64,000 nt of DNA from Streptococcus sanguinis (GCF_013343115.1 NZ_CP054570.1:620001-684000), one strand, 5' to 3'; positions 8,904 through 18,580 are shown, counted from the first letter of the stretch. Numbers and translations are program-made. The notes: a model not told the origin generated them from the sequence alone.

Positions 8904-10151
8904 ATGAAAAAAAAGATATTATTCATTTCGCCGACTGGAACGCTGGATAATGGAGCTGAAATCTCTATTGTCAATTTGATGGAATACTTGGTCCAGACGG
9001 GCCATCAGGTTATCAATGCGATTCCGGATTATCATGTAGCCGTTCAGCAGGACTATATATCCAGCTTGGCTGCCTTGGCTATTGAGACTATAGCCTTGCC
9101 GTCAGTTAAATGGTGGTGGGAGGATGCGCCTGGTGGCCTGCCAGATAGTCCTGAGACTAGAGCTCGGTCATATCAGGATAATACCTCAGCGCTCAGAAAG
9201 ATACTAACGGAGCGAAAGATTGATTTGGTTATTACCAATACGGTCAATATGTTTCAAGGTGCAGTGGCAGCGGCCTGCGAGGATGTTCCGCATTTCTGGC
9301 TGATTCATGAATTTCCTGACGGAGAGTTTGGCTACTATAAGGAAAAGCTAGATTTTATCAGTGATTATTCACAGGAAATATTTGCAGTTAGAGGTGCCTT
9401 GCAGAGACAGTTACAGGAGCTGCTGCCAAACAGAAAAGTCTTGTCTTTTGCCCCTTTTACGAAAATTTATCCTACTAATACAGGAGAAAAGGATAGAGCC
9501 GAAAGACGTATTGTGTCAGTCGGACGTTTGACAGAGCGGAAAAATCAATTAGAATTGATAAAAGCCTATGATCAGCTATCTCAGCCAAAACCGGCCTTAG
9601 TTTTTATAGGTGCCTGGGATGAGGAATACAAAAAAAAATGCGATACTTATATCTCTGAACACCAGATAAAAAATATTAGCTTCTTAGGGCCCAAGGACAA
9701 TCCTTGGGCAGAGGTGACGGCAGCAGACCTAGCGGTATTTCCGTCTGCGATGGAGACCTTTGGTTTAGTCTATATTGAAGCGATTATGAATGGCCTTCCG
9801 ACCATTTTGTCGGATAATCCTGGTCATCTATCCGCCTATGAAATCTTTGAAGAAGGCCAGCTCTATTCTTCTGGCAATATCGAGGAGTTGGCTGATAAGA
9901 TAAACCTTGCCTTGGCAAACTTTGAGGGATTAAAAGACCAGTCGGTGGCCAATCTTGGCAAAATCCAAGAGCGCTACACAGTTCAGAGTGTTTACCAAAA
10001 CTTATTGGATAAGATAGAAAACACTGAAATGTACCAGGCTAACTCCTTGCGCCATGTCAAGTGCTTATTGGATACAAATTTACCTTCTCAATCAGCCAGC
10101 TCTTTCTTACGCAAAGTGAAAAATAAGCTGCTTTCTGGTAGAAGAGGTTAA
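8904..10151 (+). CDS. Family 4 glycosyltransferase
   Basis: This 415-residue GT-B enzyme starts 3 bp after the previous stop. The N-terminal half has a SPTGTLDNGAEIS loop where acceptors bind. The C-terminal half has SVGRLTERKNQLELIKAY and the GT4 donor-site motif FPSAMETFGLVYIEAIMNG, whose two acidic residues contact the nucleotide sugar. It is the last gene of the upstream cluster; a strong hairpin with a T run follows within 10 bp. The sugar transferred is unknown. Confidence 0.88.
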   Translation: MKKKILFISPTGTLDNGAEISIVNLMEYLVQTGHQVINAIPDYHVAVQQDYISSLAALAIETIALPSVKWWWEDAPGGLPDSPETRARSYQDNTSALRKILTERKIDLVITNTVNMFQGAVAAACEDVPHFWLIHEFPDGEFGYYKEKLDFISDYSQEIFAVRGALQRQLQELLPNRKVLSFAPFTKIYPTNTGEKDRAERRIVSVGRLTERKNQLELIKAYDQLSQPKPALVFIGAWDEEYKKKCDTYISEHQIKNISFLGPKDNPWAEVTAADLAVFPSAMETFGLVYIEAIMNGLPTILSDNPGHLSAYEIFEEGQLYSSGNIEELADKINLALANFEGLKDQSVANLGKIQERYTVQSVYQNLLDKIENTEMYQANSLRHVKCLLDTNLPSQSASSFLRKVKNKLLSGRRG

Positions 10152-10157
10152 AGAAAG

Positions 10158-10197
10158 AAAAGGACAAGTGTAGCCGCGGCTCTACCTGTCCTTTTTG
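10158..10197 (+). terminator. Intrinsic terminator after the upstream glycosyltransferase cluster
   Basis: AAAGGACA and TGTCCTTT pair around an inner stem GTAGCC/GGCTCTAC, followed by TTTTT. It separates the side-chain module from the rgp core genes, which have their own promoter just downstream. Confidence 0.85.
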
Positions 10198-10220
10198 TAT
10201 TATACAAACACACTAGAAAG

Positions 10221-10229
10221 TGGTATAAT
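10221..10229 (+). promoter_or_regulatory. Extended -10 promoter of the rgp operon
   Basis: TGGTATAAT is a perfect extended -10 element 36 bp before the rgpA ATG and just after the terminator. No convincing -35 hexamer lies at the right distance, which an extended -10 tolerates. Confidence 0.65.
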
Positions 10230-10264
10230 AGAATGGATTGTAAAATCTTGAATTGAGGGAAATC

Positions 10265-11413
10265 ATGAAACATGTCTTCATCATCGGGAGTCGGGGACTT
10301 CCTGCCAAATATGGAGGATTTGAAACCTTTGTCGAGAAATTGACAGAGCATCAAATCTCTTCTCAAATCCAGTATCATGTGGCTTGCCTATCAGATGATG
10401 AAGCTTTTCATCATTTTGACTACAAGGGAGTAGACTGCTTCACAGTCAAGCCACCCAAGCTTGGTCCTGCCCGCGTAATTGCCTATGACATGATGGCTGT
10501 CTCCTACGCCCTCAAGTTTGCTAAGAAAGAGCAGATTGAGCAGCCAATTTTTTACATTCTTGGAAATACGATTGGTGCTTTTATCCTTCCCTTTGCTCGT
10601 CGTATCCATCAGGCAGGTGGTCAATTCTTTATCAATCCTGACGGGTTGGAGTGGAAGCGGGCCAAGTGGTCTAAGCCAGTCCAAGCCTATCTCAAATATT
10701 CTGAGAAGGTTATGACCAAGTACGCAGACTTGGTTATCGCGGACAATCAAGGCATCGAAAGCTATGTTCAAAAAGCTTATCCTTGGTCTAAAACGACCTG
10801 TATCGCTTATGGAACCGACCTTTATCTGTCCAATTTGACGGAAAACGAAGGCAAGGTCAGGGTCTTCTTTGAAAAGTGGGCCAGTAAGGAAAAAGACTAT
10901 TACCTCATTGTCGGACGCTTCGTTCCGGAAAACAACTATGAAACCATCATTCAAGAATTCATGAAATCCAAAACCAGACGTGACTTGCTGATCATCTGCA
11001 ATCATGAGGGCAATCCCTATTTTGAAGAGCTCAAGCAGAAAACAGGCTTTGACCGTGATTCTCGCATTAAGTTTGTCGGTACGGTCTACGATCAGAATCT
11101 GCTCAAATATATCCGTAATCATGCTTTTGCATACATACATGGGCATGAGGTTGGTGGGACCAATCCGGGACTCTTGGAAGCTCTGGCTCAGACAGATGCC
11201 AATCTGGTATTGGATGTGGATTTCAATCGGAAGGTAGCCAAGGAAACGGCTCTATACTGGCAAAAAGAACCTGGCCAGCTGGCCCAACTGATTGACCAAG
11301 TAGATGCTCAAACTGATTTTACGGAGCTAGGCCAAGCCGCCAAAGAAAATATGAAAGAAAACTACACCTGGGAAAAAATTGTGGGTGAATACGAGGATTT
11401 ATTTTTATCATGA
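10265..11413 (+). CDS. rgpA: Rhamnosyltransferase RgpA (DUF1972 / GT4)
   Basis: This 382-residue protein starts MKHVFIIGSRGLPAKYGG and continues FETFVEKLTEH, the hallmark of the RgpA/Cps2T family, which adds the first rhamnose to the lipid-linked GlcNAc of the rhamnan wall polysaccharide. The C-terminal half has the GT-B donor motif in GTNPGLLEALAQTDA. The ATG at 10265 is chosen over the in-frame TTG at 10253, which lies inside the GAGGGA ribosome binding site. The 3' end overlaps rgpB by 4 bp. It is the first gene of the core operon. Confidence 0.93.
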   Translation: MKHVFIIGSRGLPAKYGGFETFVEKLTEHQISSQIQYHVACLSDDEAFHHFDYKGVDCFTVKPPKLGPARVIAYDMMAVSYALKFAKKEQIEQPIFYILGNTIGAFILPFARRIHQAGGQFFINPDGLEWKRAKWSKPVQAYLKYSEKVMTKYADLVIADNQGIESYVQKAYPWSKTTCIAYGTDLYLSNLTENEGKVRVFFEKWASKEKDYYLIVGRFVPENNYETIIQEFMKSKTRRDLLIICNHEGNPYFEELKQKTGFDRDSRIKFVGTVYDQNLLKYIRNHAFAYIHGHEVGGTNPGLLEALAQTDANLVLDVDFNRKVAKETALYWQKEPGQLAQLIDQVDAQTDFTELGQAAKENMKENYTWEKIVGEYEDLFLS

Positions 11414-12345
11414 AAGTGACCATTCTTCTGTCCACCTATAATGGGGAACAGTTTCTGGCCGAGCAGATTAAGAGTATTCAAGAGCAGACATATAGAGATT
11501 GGCAACTGCTGATTCGTGATGATGGCTCTACAGATGGGACGCGGGCTGTCATTGAGGACTTTTGCCGCAAGGATGACCGCATTGCCTTTATCAATCGGGA
11601 AAATCCACAAAATCTGGGTGTCATTCAGAGTTTTCATAGCCTGCTTCAATACCAAGATTCGGATTTCTATCTCTTTAGCGACCAAGATGACGTTTGGCTG
11701 CCAGACAAGATTGCCATGCAATTGGCTGAGGCAGACAAGTATGATAACAGTCAGCCCCTGTTGGTTTATACTGACTTGAAGGTCGTAGATCAAGAGCTAC
11801 AGGTTGTTCACGAAAGTATGATTCGTACTCAGTCAGATCACGCTAATACAGAACTAGTCCAAGAGTTGACGGAGAATACGGTGACGGGTGGTGTTTCTAT
11901 GATAAATCGCGCCTTGGCTCAACTTTGGACTGGGAAGGAAGAGCATGAACTGCTCATGCACGATTGGTATCTGGGCTTGCTGGCTGCGGCTTTTGGCAAT
12001 CTAGTCTATATTGACAAGCCGGGTGAGCTCTATCGTCAGCATTCGAATAATGTGCTAGGAGCTCGAACGCTCAGAAAACGCGTAAAAAACTGGGTGCGTC
12101 CCCATGTTCTTTTTGCCAAATATTGGAAATTGATAAAAGACAGTCAGACTCAGGCCAGAAATTTGCTGGTCCTGCCGCTGACTGCTAAAAATAGAGAGTT
12201 AATTGAGAACTTTGTGACCATTATGGAGGTGCCTTTTAAGGAGCGTTGGCGCAGGATTCGCCAGTATGGCTATCGTAAAAACCGCACTTTTCATACGCTT
12301 GTTTTTACAAGCCTCATTCTCACAAAGTTTGCTTATAAGGAGTAA
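11410..12345 (+). CDS. rgpB: Rhamnosyltransferase RgpB (GT2)
   Basis: This 311-residue GT2 enzyme has ILLSTYNGEQFLAEQI at the N-terminus, RDDGSTDGT in the nucleotide-binding loop and SDQDD as the DXD motif near residue 95. Together with the C-terminal YRQHSNNVLGA this matches RgpB, which extends the rhamnan backbone with dTDP-rhamnose in the cytoplasm. It overlaps rgpA by 4 bp and precedes rgpC by 5 bp, the standard streptococcal order. Confidence 0.93.
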   Translation: MKVTILLSTYNGEQFLAEQIKSIQEQTYRDWQLLIRDDGSTDGTRAVIEDFCRKDDRIAFINRENPQNLGVIQSFHSLLQYQDSDFYLFSDQDDVWLPDKIAMQLAEADKYDNSQPLLVYTDLKVVDQELQVVHESMIRTQSDHANTELVQELTENTVTGGVSMINRALAQLWTGKEEHELLMHDWYLGLLAAAFGNLVYIDKPGELYRQHSNNVLGARTLRKRVKNWVRPHVLFAKYWKLIKDSQTQARNLLVLPLTAKNRELIENFVTIMEVPFKERWRRIRQYGYRKNRTFHTLVFTSLILTKFAYKE

Positions 12346-12350
12346 TATTC

Positions 12351-13157
12351 ATGGATTTTTTTAGTAAAAAAAATCGAATTCTTTTGAAAGAATTAATCAA
12401 GACGGATTTTAAGTTGCGTTATCAAGGATCCTTAGTCGGCTATCTCTGGTCGATTTTGAAGCCATTGATGATGTTTACCATCATGTATCTGGTCTTTGTC
12501 CGCTTTTTGCGCTTTGATGACGGGACACCCCACTATACAGTGGGGCTTTTGCTGGGGATGGTTTTCTGGTCTTTCTTTACCGAAGCTACTAACATGGGCA
12601 TGCTTTCCATCGTTTCTCGGGGAGATTTGCTTCGTAAATTGAACTTTCCCAAGCATACCATCGTCATTTCATCGGTTCTTGGAGCGGCAATCAATTTTCT
12701 GATTAATCTGGTCGTTGTTTTCCTTTTCGCCTTGATCAATCAGGTGGAATTCGGCTTGCATACGCTAGTGATTATTCCTCTTTTTCTGGAGGTATTGGTT
12801 TTGGCAATGGGCTGTGCCCTCATGCTGTCTTCCTTGTTTGTGAAGTATCGGGATATTGGACCGATTTGGGAAGTGGCACTTCAAGCAGGAATGTATGCTA
12901 GTCCTATTATTTACTCTCTGACCTTTCTTTTGCAGCGGAAGCAATTCTTTGTCGCTAAAATTATGATGCTCAATCCGATTGCCCAGATGCTGCAGGATAT
13001 GCGCCATTTCATCGTTTCTCCTGTTAATGTCAGAGGCTGGGATATCGTGAATAACAAACTAATCGCCCTCATCCCTTACTTGATTCCTTTTGTGATATTG
13101 GCTCTAGGTTTGTTCTTCTTTAATAAAAATGCTAAGAGATTTGCGGAGATTTTATAA
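12351..13157 (+). CDS. rgpC: Rhamnan ABC exporter permease RgpC
   Basis: This 268-residue membrane protein has six hydrophobic segments and the ABC-2 polysaccharide export pattern: a charged N-terminus, KTDFKLRYQGSLVGYLWSIL before segment 1, and KYRDIGPIWEVALQ near residue 165. With RgpD it moves the undecaprenyl-linked rhamnan across the membrane. The stop shares a base with the rgpD start (TAATG). Wzm is the general family name. Confidence 0.95.
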   Translation: MDFFSKKNRILLKELIKTDFKLRYQGSLVGYLWSILKPLMMFTIMYLVFVRFLRFDDGTPHYTVGLLLGMVFWSFFTEATNMGMLSIVSRGDLLRKLNFPKHTIVISSVLGAAINFLINLVVVFLFALINQVEFGLHTLVIIPLFLEVLVLAMGCALMLSSLFVKYRDIGPIWEVALQAGMYASPIIYSLTFLLQRKQFFVAKIMMLNPIAQMLQDMRHFIVSPVNVRGWDIVNNKLIALIPYLIPFVILALGLFFFNKNAKRFAEIL

Positions 13158-14362
13158 TGTCAAATAATATTGCAGTAAAAGTCGACCATGTAAGTAAATT
13201 CTTTCGATTGCCTACTGAGGCTACTCAGAGTTTGAGAACCAGTCTGGTTAATCGTTTTAAGGGGATTAAAGGCTACAAAGAACAGCATGTTTTGAAAGAT
13301 ATTTCCTTTGAGGTCGAAAAAGGTGACTTCTACGGGATTGTTGGCCGCAATGGATCTGGTAAGTCCACCCTCCTGAAAATTATCTCTGAGATTTATATTC
13401 CGGAGAAGGGCAAGGTAACTATTGATGGTAAGTTGGTTTCCTTTATTGAGCTAGGTGTCGGTTTCAATCCAGAACTAACTGGCCGCGAAAATGTCTATAT
13501 GAACGGTGCTATGCTGGGATTCTCAACAGAAGAAGTAGACGCCATGTACGATGATATCGTGGAGTTTGCCGAGCTGGGCGAGTTTATGAACCAAAAACTT
13601 AAGAACTACTCCAGCGGTATGCAGGTGCGTTTGGCCTTTTCTGTGGCCATCAAGGCTCAGGGTGATATTCTGATTTTGGACGAGGTCTTGGCTGTCGGGG
13701 ACGAAGCCTTTCAGCGTAAGTGTAATGACTACTTTAAAGATCGTAAGGAATCAGGTAAGACGACCATTCTGGTGACCCATGACATGGGAGCTGTTAAAAA
13801 GTATTGTAACAAAGCTGTCTTGATTGAAAATGGCTTGGTCAAGGCTATCGGCAATCCAGATGATGTAGCCAACCAGTACAGTCTGGACAATGCGACTGAA
13901 ACAAAAGCCATGAACGAAGGATTCCAGGTTGAGAATGCAGCGGTTTCTGATTTGAAAGTTAAGCTCTTGCATTCGCCTCAGATTTCACCTGAACAAGAGA
14001 TTGAATTTGAAATTTCTTATCAGGTAAATCAAGACCTACCGACCTATGTTTCCTTTTCTCTGACAGATATCGATCGAACCATCTGGCTTTATAATGATAA
14101 TTCCATGGATCAGCCGACAGAAGGACCTGGACAGAAGCGCTTGACTTACAAGTGCCATGTGTCACAGATAAATAACGCTAAGTTAAAGCTGCAGGTTTCA
14201 GTGCGGGATCAGGAAGAACAAATTCTAGCCTTTGCAGACTCTCAGAACAACCCAGTTATCTTAATCAATCGTCAGGATATTAAGGATGATGATGTCTCTG
14301 CTAAGGATTCTGCCACTGGCTTAATCCAGCGTAATGGCAGTTGGAAGATTTCTCAATCATAA
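13157..14362 (+). CDS. rgpD: Rhamnan ABC exporter ATPase RgpD
   Basis: This 401-residue protein has an ATPase domain (about residues 1-245) with Walker A GRNGSGKST, signature YSSGMQVRLAF, Walker B ILILDEVLAVGD and the H-loop THD. A C-terminal domain of about 150 residues, rich in beta structure, corresponds to the glycan-binding part of Wzt proteins. It powers RgpC. The C-terminal domain suggests the transporter recognises a finished or capped chain. It is coupled to rgpC by a shared start/stop. Confidence 0.95.
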   Translation: MSNNIAVKVDHVSKFFRLPTEATQSLRTSLVNRFKGIKGYKEQHVLKDISFEVEKGDFYGIVGRNGSGKSTLLKIISEIYIPEKGKVTIDGKLVSFIELGVGFNPELTGRENVYMNGAMLGFSTEEVDAMYDDIVEFAELGEFMNQKLKNYSSGMQVRLAFSVAIKAQGDILILDEVLAVGDEAFQRKCNDYFKDRKESGKTTILVTHDMGAVKKYCNKAVLIENGLVKAIGNPDDVANQYSLDNATETKAMNEGFQVENAAVSDLKVKLLHSPQISPEQEIEFEISYQVNQDLPTYVSFSLTDIDRTIWLYNDNSMDQPTEGPGQKRLTYKCHVSQINNAKLKLQVSVRDQEEQILAFADSQNNPVILINRQDIKDDDVSAKDSATGLIQRNGSWKISQS

Positions 14363-14378
14363 AGAATAAGGTATTTTC

Positions 14379-16049
14379 ATGGAACGAATATTACTCTATG
14401 TTCATTTCAATAAATGCAATCATATAAGCGGTCATGTCTTCTATCAATTGAAGCAGCTAAAGCCGCTTTTTTCTAAGATTCTTTTTATTTCAAATAGTCC
14501 TTTGAGCAATGAGGACAAATGCCGGCTGAGAGAAGACTTGGGAATTTCTGACTTGCTTGAGCGTGATAATCGAGGCTTTGATTTTGCAGCCTGGCGTGAC
14601 GGTATGAACTGGCTGGGTTTTGACACTTTGCAGAACTCAGACTCTCTGACTCTCATGAACGACACTTGCTTCGGGCCTCTATGGGATTTATCAACGATTT
14701 ATCAGCGCTTTGAAGAGGATTCGCAAGTCGATTTTTGGGGAATGACTAATTTTCGCAAGACCAGATACTTTGAAGAACACCTGCAGAGCTACTTTGTCAC
14801 CTTTAAGCAGTCAGTTCTCAAAGACAAGTCTTTCCGTGAATTTTGGTCTCAGGTAGAAGATTTTACTGACGTTCAAGATGTGATAGACCATTACGAGACC
14901 CAGTTTACCAAACGTTTTGTAGAGGCAGGATTCAAATATCAAGCTCTCCTTGATACCCGTCAGGAAGAAGCAGGAGAATTGGTTCATCCAGATTTTTCAT
15001 ACTATAAGCCTCTTAGGATTCTGGAAGCAAAGATTCCTTTTCTAAAGGTGAAGGCTCTCACGGGCAATCCTTTTTTGGCTAGGTATTTGCTGGAAGATCT
15101 TGAAACCAACTCATCCTATCCAACTTCGCTTATTAGGGAACACCTGTTCTATCATTTTGGTCCAGACCTTCCTTGTTTGCTGCAGGACAAGTATTTGTCT
15201 CAGGCAACTTCGAACTATCGGACAGATCAGCCTGTCCTCCTGCATATTCATGTAACGGATTTTCCTATTTTTCAGCAGTATCAGGACAAGCTATTCTCTC
15301 TATCGTCTCAGTACGAGTATTTATTGACAACAAACCAGCCAGAAGTTCTGAAACAGCTGCAGACAGCTCTTGGTCATCTGGGCAATAAAGTTCAGATTGT
15401 CCTAAGTCAGAAATCTCGTGCCTGGCTTGCCATGCTAGAGCAGAAGGAAATTCTGCAAGACTATGCTTATATCGGTCATCTATCTACTCATAGATTGGTA
15501 GAGAATCAGGCAGTTTTTGACCAAGCTATGCGCTCTGATTTGATAAATCTGATGGTGGATTATGCGGATGCGAGTATAGAAGCGCTAGAGCAGGAGTCTG
15601 CTGTAGGTCTGGTTATTCCGGATTTGCCGCGCCTAGTCAGAGATGGCTTGTTTGAGACAGAACCACTGCGTCCAAGTCTGTCTGCTGTCTGGCAGGAAGC
15701 TGGTTTGCATAAGTCTTTTGACTTTATGACCGCCTCTTCTCTGACGAGAGTCTATGGCGGCTTCTTATGGTTCAAAAATTCTGCTTTGGCTAGTTTGTTC
15801 CAGATGAAGAGCTTAGAAAGTTTGCCATCCTCTGATCAGGAGCTGTCTGATGTTTTAGAGCATTTATTAGTTTATCTAGCTTGGGACAGTCATTACGATT
15901 TCAAGATTATGCTCTTATCTTCTCTACCCTCTTTACTGGACTGGCAGAGGAAGAGGGCAGAATTGACCGAGCAAAAAGAAAAATTAAGTCAGAAAAATTT
16001 ATCTCAAAAGATTCGAAATCGTTTGTCCAATCTTTTAAAGAAAAAGTGA
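14379..16049 (+). CDS. rgpF: Rhamnan synthesis protein RgpF
   Basis: This 556-residue protein begins ERILLYVHFNKCNHISGHV and has RDNRGFDFAAWRDGM and LMNDTCFGPLWDL, motifs of the RgpF family of rhamnosyltransferases that polymerise the rhamnan. It is slightly shorter than the roughly 580 residues usual for the family. The same motifs occur in the middle of the three-domain protein at 4625-7606. rgpF follows rgpD directly; the rgpE gene found between them in S. mutans is absent. The ribosome binding site is weak (AAGG). Confidence 0.93.
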   Translation: MERILLYVHFNKCNHISGHVFYQLKQLKPLFSKILFISNSPLSNEDKCRLREDLGISDLLERDNRGFDFAAWRDGMNWLGFDTLQNSDSLTLMNDTCFGPLWDLSTIYQRFEEDSQVDFWGMTNFRKTRYFEEHLQSYFVTFKQSVLKDKSFREFWSQVEDFTDVQDVIDHYETQFTKRFVEAGFKYQALLDTRQEEAGELVHPDFSYYKPLRILEAKIPFLKVKALTGNPFLARYLLEDLETNSSYPTSLIREHLFYHFGPDLPCLLQDKYLSQATSNYRTDQPVLLHIHVTDFPIFQQYQDKLFSLSSQYEYLLTTNQPEVLKQLQTALGHLGNKVQIVLSQKSRAWLAMLEQKEILQDYAYIGHLSTHRLVENQAVFDQAMRSDLINLMVDYADASIEALEQESAVGLVIPDLPRLVRDGLFETEPLRPSLSAVWQEAGLHKSFDFMTASSLTRVYGGFLWFKNSALASLFQMKSLESLPSSDQELSDVLEHLLVYLAWDSHYDFKIMLLSSLPSLLDWQRKRAELTEQKEKLSQKNLSQKIRNRLSNLLKKK

Positions 16050-16105
16050 GATTCTTAATTCACAAAAATCTCACTAGAGAATATAACTATTTACCAGAAA
16101 GAAAA

Positions 16106-18574
16106 ATGAAATTTTTACTCAACCACTATAAGCAGTTCTCATACCTGCTGATTAGTTTTTTACTTTTAGATACAGTCTCTGTTACAACAGTCTTACTATT
16201 GAAGGAAGGCGAAGATTTACGGAATTATCCTGCCTTGTGGCTGGCTTTTCTGATGTTGTTCCCTCTTTTGTTTGGCTTGGGTAAGCTTTTGTCTCAGTTC
16301 TTCAGCAAAAGATTCTTCCTATGGTCAGCTATTATTTACGCTCTCTATACAGGATTTTCTTACTTACTGACAGTAACTCAGCACGTCAATGATTTTGAGT
16401 TCAAAGCAGAACGGGTTTTCAGCAATCATTTTTGGCAGTTTAACTCCCTGTCTGGCTTGCTTTTGATTTTCTTATTTGCGTATATTTTTATCCATTTTCC
16501 AAAGCTTAAAAAACGCTTTCCAGGTAAGTTCTTGCAGGTTAATAAGAAAAATAGAGAGGTACTGGAAAATCTTTTTCTCTCCCAATTCTTTCTATTTCTT
16601 GCTTTGATGGACGATAAGATGCCGGAATTGCTGCATCACCAAAGCTATTTAGTGAATTTCCTTGAGGAAGGCAAGTTGGATATAACGCAGAACTTTGTGC
16701 TAACTTTCCTCTGCCTTATCGCACTTATCTTTATCTTGCTTTCTCTCCCCAGCTTTCTAGCTGTTAAGGGATTGCGCGATCTCGCTCAGAATAAAGCCAG
16801 TGTTTCTGTTGCTTTTGTGTTGAGTGCAGTGTTTGCTCTTATATTTAACTATACTATCCAAAATAGTATCCGAGGAGACGTGATTGTTTTGGATCAGTAT
16901 CTTTTCACTGGAGCCAGTCTCTTTCAAATTATCGTTTTTTTCATGATTTTTATGGCTCTTTACCTGATTTTCAATCATTTTCTCCTGCCAACCATGCTGA
17001 TAACAGCGCTAGTGGTGATTGCCACCATAGCTAGCAGTCTGAAATTTCAGTATCGCCAAGAGCCAATATTGCCTAGTGATATGGTCTGGCTGAGAAATCC
17101 CAAGACCCTCTTTGACTTTCTCGGAGGCAATTATGGATTTTATGCTATCTTGGGACTAGCTGCTCTAGGCGCTCTCTACTGGTATTTGCGTAAGAAAATC
17201 TTGCCAGGCAAGTTCATTACCGTTCTTAAATACCAACTTCTCTTGCTAGTCCTACCCCTAGTCTTTTTCTTGGGAGTCATGGATATATTTGCTACTAAAA
17301 AGAATGGCAAGATAGTAGAGAATATCCCAGTCATTTCGGTCTTAAATAATTACCATGACCTGACTTGGATGGGAAATACTGTCAATTCACAGCTGCGCTC
17401 CCTTTCTTTTGTCTGGTTTTCACAGATGTCGGATACAACCATGATCGAACCGCGTGGCTATTCCAAGGAAAAGATTCAAGAGATAGAAAAAAAGTATAAG
17501 AGTATTGCGGAAGCTATTAATAAAGAACGCCAGAATAAAATCGAAGATCAAACGGTAATTTATCTCCTAAGTGAAAGTTTTTCTGACCCTGCTCGGGTTG
17601 ACGGCGTTACTATGTCTGAGAATCCAATTCCTTATATTCAGGAAGTTAAAACTCGCACCACCAGTGGACTGATGAAGTCAGACGGCTATGGTGGAGGAAC
17701 GGCCAACATGGAATTTCAGACCCTGACAGGTTTGCCTTTTTATAATCTGTCTCCATCTATTTCGGTTCTCTATACTGAAATTGTCCCGAGGATGAATAGA
17801 TTCCCTTCCATTAGTGATGCTTATTCATCTAAGAATCGGACAGTAATCCATCTGGCCTCCCCTAGCAATTATGCCAGAAATGTCATTTACCAGGATTTGG
17901 GATTTGATACCTTTATTCACTATGGCACTAAAGGCCTGAAGGGTGATAATATAGGTGGTAATTACAGCGATCAAACGACTTATAATCAGGTCTTGGAGCA
18001 TTTGAATGGCAAGCAGGGACAGTTTTTTTCTGTCATGACCATGCAGAACCACATGCCTTGGAGTGAGCCCAATCCTGTATACATGTCTGCCAGCTATCCT
18101 GACTTTAGCAAGGAAGGGAACGAATCTCTTTCCAGCTATGTCAGAATGCTTTACCATACAGATCAGGCGACCAAGGAGTTTTTGGAGAAGCTTTCAAAGG
18201 TAGATAAAAAGGTAACGGTCGTCTTTTACGGTGACCATTTGCCTGGTCTCTATCCTCAGTCAGCCTTTAAAGAAAATCCAGAAAGCCAATATCTGACAGA
18301 TTATTTCGTTTGGAGTAATTATGAAACTCCTAAACTCGATTATCCAAGAGTCAATTCTAGTGATTTCTCCGCTCTCTTACTGGAGCAGACAAATTCCAAA
18401 GTATCACCTTACTATGCTTTGTTAACAGAAGTATTGCATAAGGCCAGTATAGATAAAAAGGAATTGGACGAAGAAGCTCAAGAAATAGCAGATGATTTGA
18501 AACTGATTGAGTATGATATGGTCAGAGGCAAGGGCTACTTGTCTGATAGCTTCTTTAAGACAGCAAAATCATAA
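16106..18574 (+). CDS. GacH/SccH-like glycerol-phosphate transferase (LTA synthase family)
   Basis: This 822-residue protein has about eleven N-terminal membrane segments (to about residue 420) and an outside alkaline-phosphatase-type domain. Likely metal and catalytic residues are E490 in LLSESFSDP, T532 in GGGTANMEF, and D710-H711 in YGDHLPG. Length, topology, residues and place after rgpF match GacH of S. pyogenes and SccH of S. mutans, which put glycerol phosphate on the side-chain sugar. The ATG at 16106, preceded by AGAAAG, is chosen; the frame runs on upstream into rgpF, but that part lacks membrane character. The closest alternative is a general LTA-synthase-like phosphoglycerol transferase. 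Confidence 0.85.
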   Translation: MKFLLNHYKQFSYLLISFLLLDTVSVTTVLLLKEGEDLRNYPALWLAFLMLFPLLFGLGKLLSQFFSKRFFLWSAIIYALYTGFSYLLTVTQHVNDFEFKAERVFSNHFWQFNSLSGLLLIFLFAYIFIHFPKLKKRFPGKFLQVNKKNREVLENLFLSQFFLFLALMDDKMPELLHHQSYLVNFLEEGKLDITQNFVLTFLCLIALIFILLSLPSFLAVKGLRDLAQNKASVSVAFVLSAVFALIFNYTIQNSIRGDVIVLDQYLFTGASLFQIIVFFMIFMALYLIFNHFLLPTMLITALVVIATIASSLKFQYRQEPILPSDMVWLRNPKTLFDFLGGNYGFYAILGLAALGALYWYLRKKILPGKFITVLKYQLLLLVLPLVFFLGVMDIFATKKNGKIVENIPVISVLNNYHDLTWMGNTVNSQLRSLSFVWFSQMSDTTMIEPRGYSKEKIQEIEKKYKSIAEAINKERQNKIEDQTVIYLLSESFSDPARVDGVTMSENPIPYIQEVKTRTTSGLMKSDGYGGGTANMEFQTLTGLPFYNLSPSISVLYTEIVPRMNRFPSISDAYSSKNRTVIHLASPSNYARNVIYQDLGFDTFIHYGTKGLKGDNIGGNYSDQTTYNQVLEHLNGKQGQFFSVMTMQNHMPWSEPNPVYMSASYPDFSKEGNESLSSYVRMLYHTDQATKEFLEKLSKVDKKVTVVFYGDHLPGLYPQSAFKENPESQYLTDYFVWSNYETPKLDYPRVNSSDFSALLLEQTNSKVSPYYALLTEVLHKASIDKKELDEEAQEIADDLKLIEYDMVRGKGYLSDSFFKTAKS

Positions 18575-18580
18575 ATAAAA

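Noticed and set aside
10391..11146. Long open frame (251 codons) on the minus strand opposite rgpA
   Set aside because: rgpA is strongly supported by its family motifs. The opposite frame has no ribosome site and encodes no recognisable domain; it is a codon-bias shadow.
15881..16105. N-terminal extension of the GacH-like protein into rgpF
   Set aside because: The added 75 residues overlap rgpF coding sequence, start with TTG and have no family match; the ATG at 16106 fits the family length.
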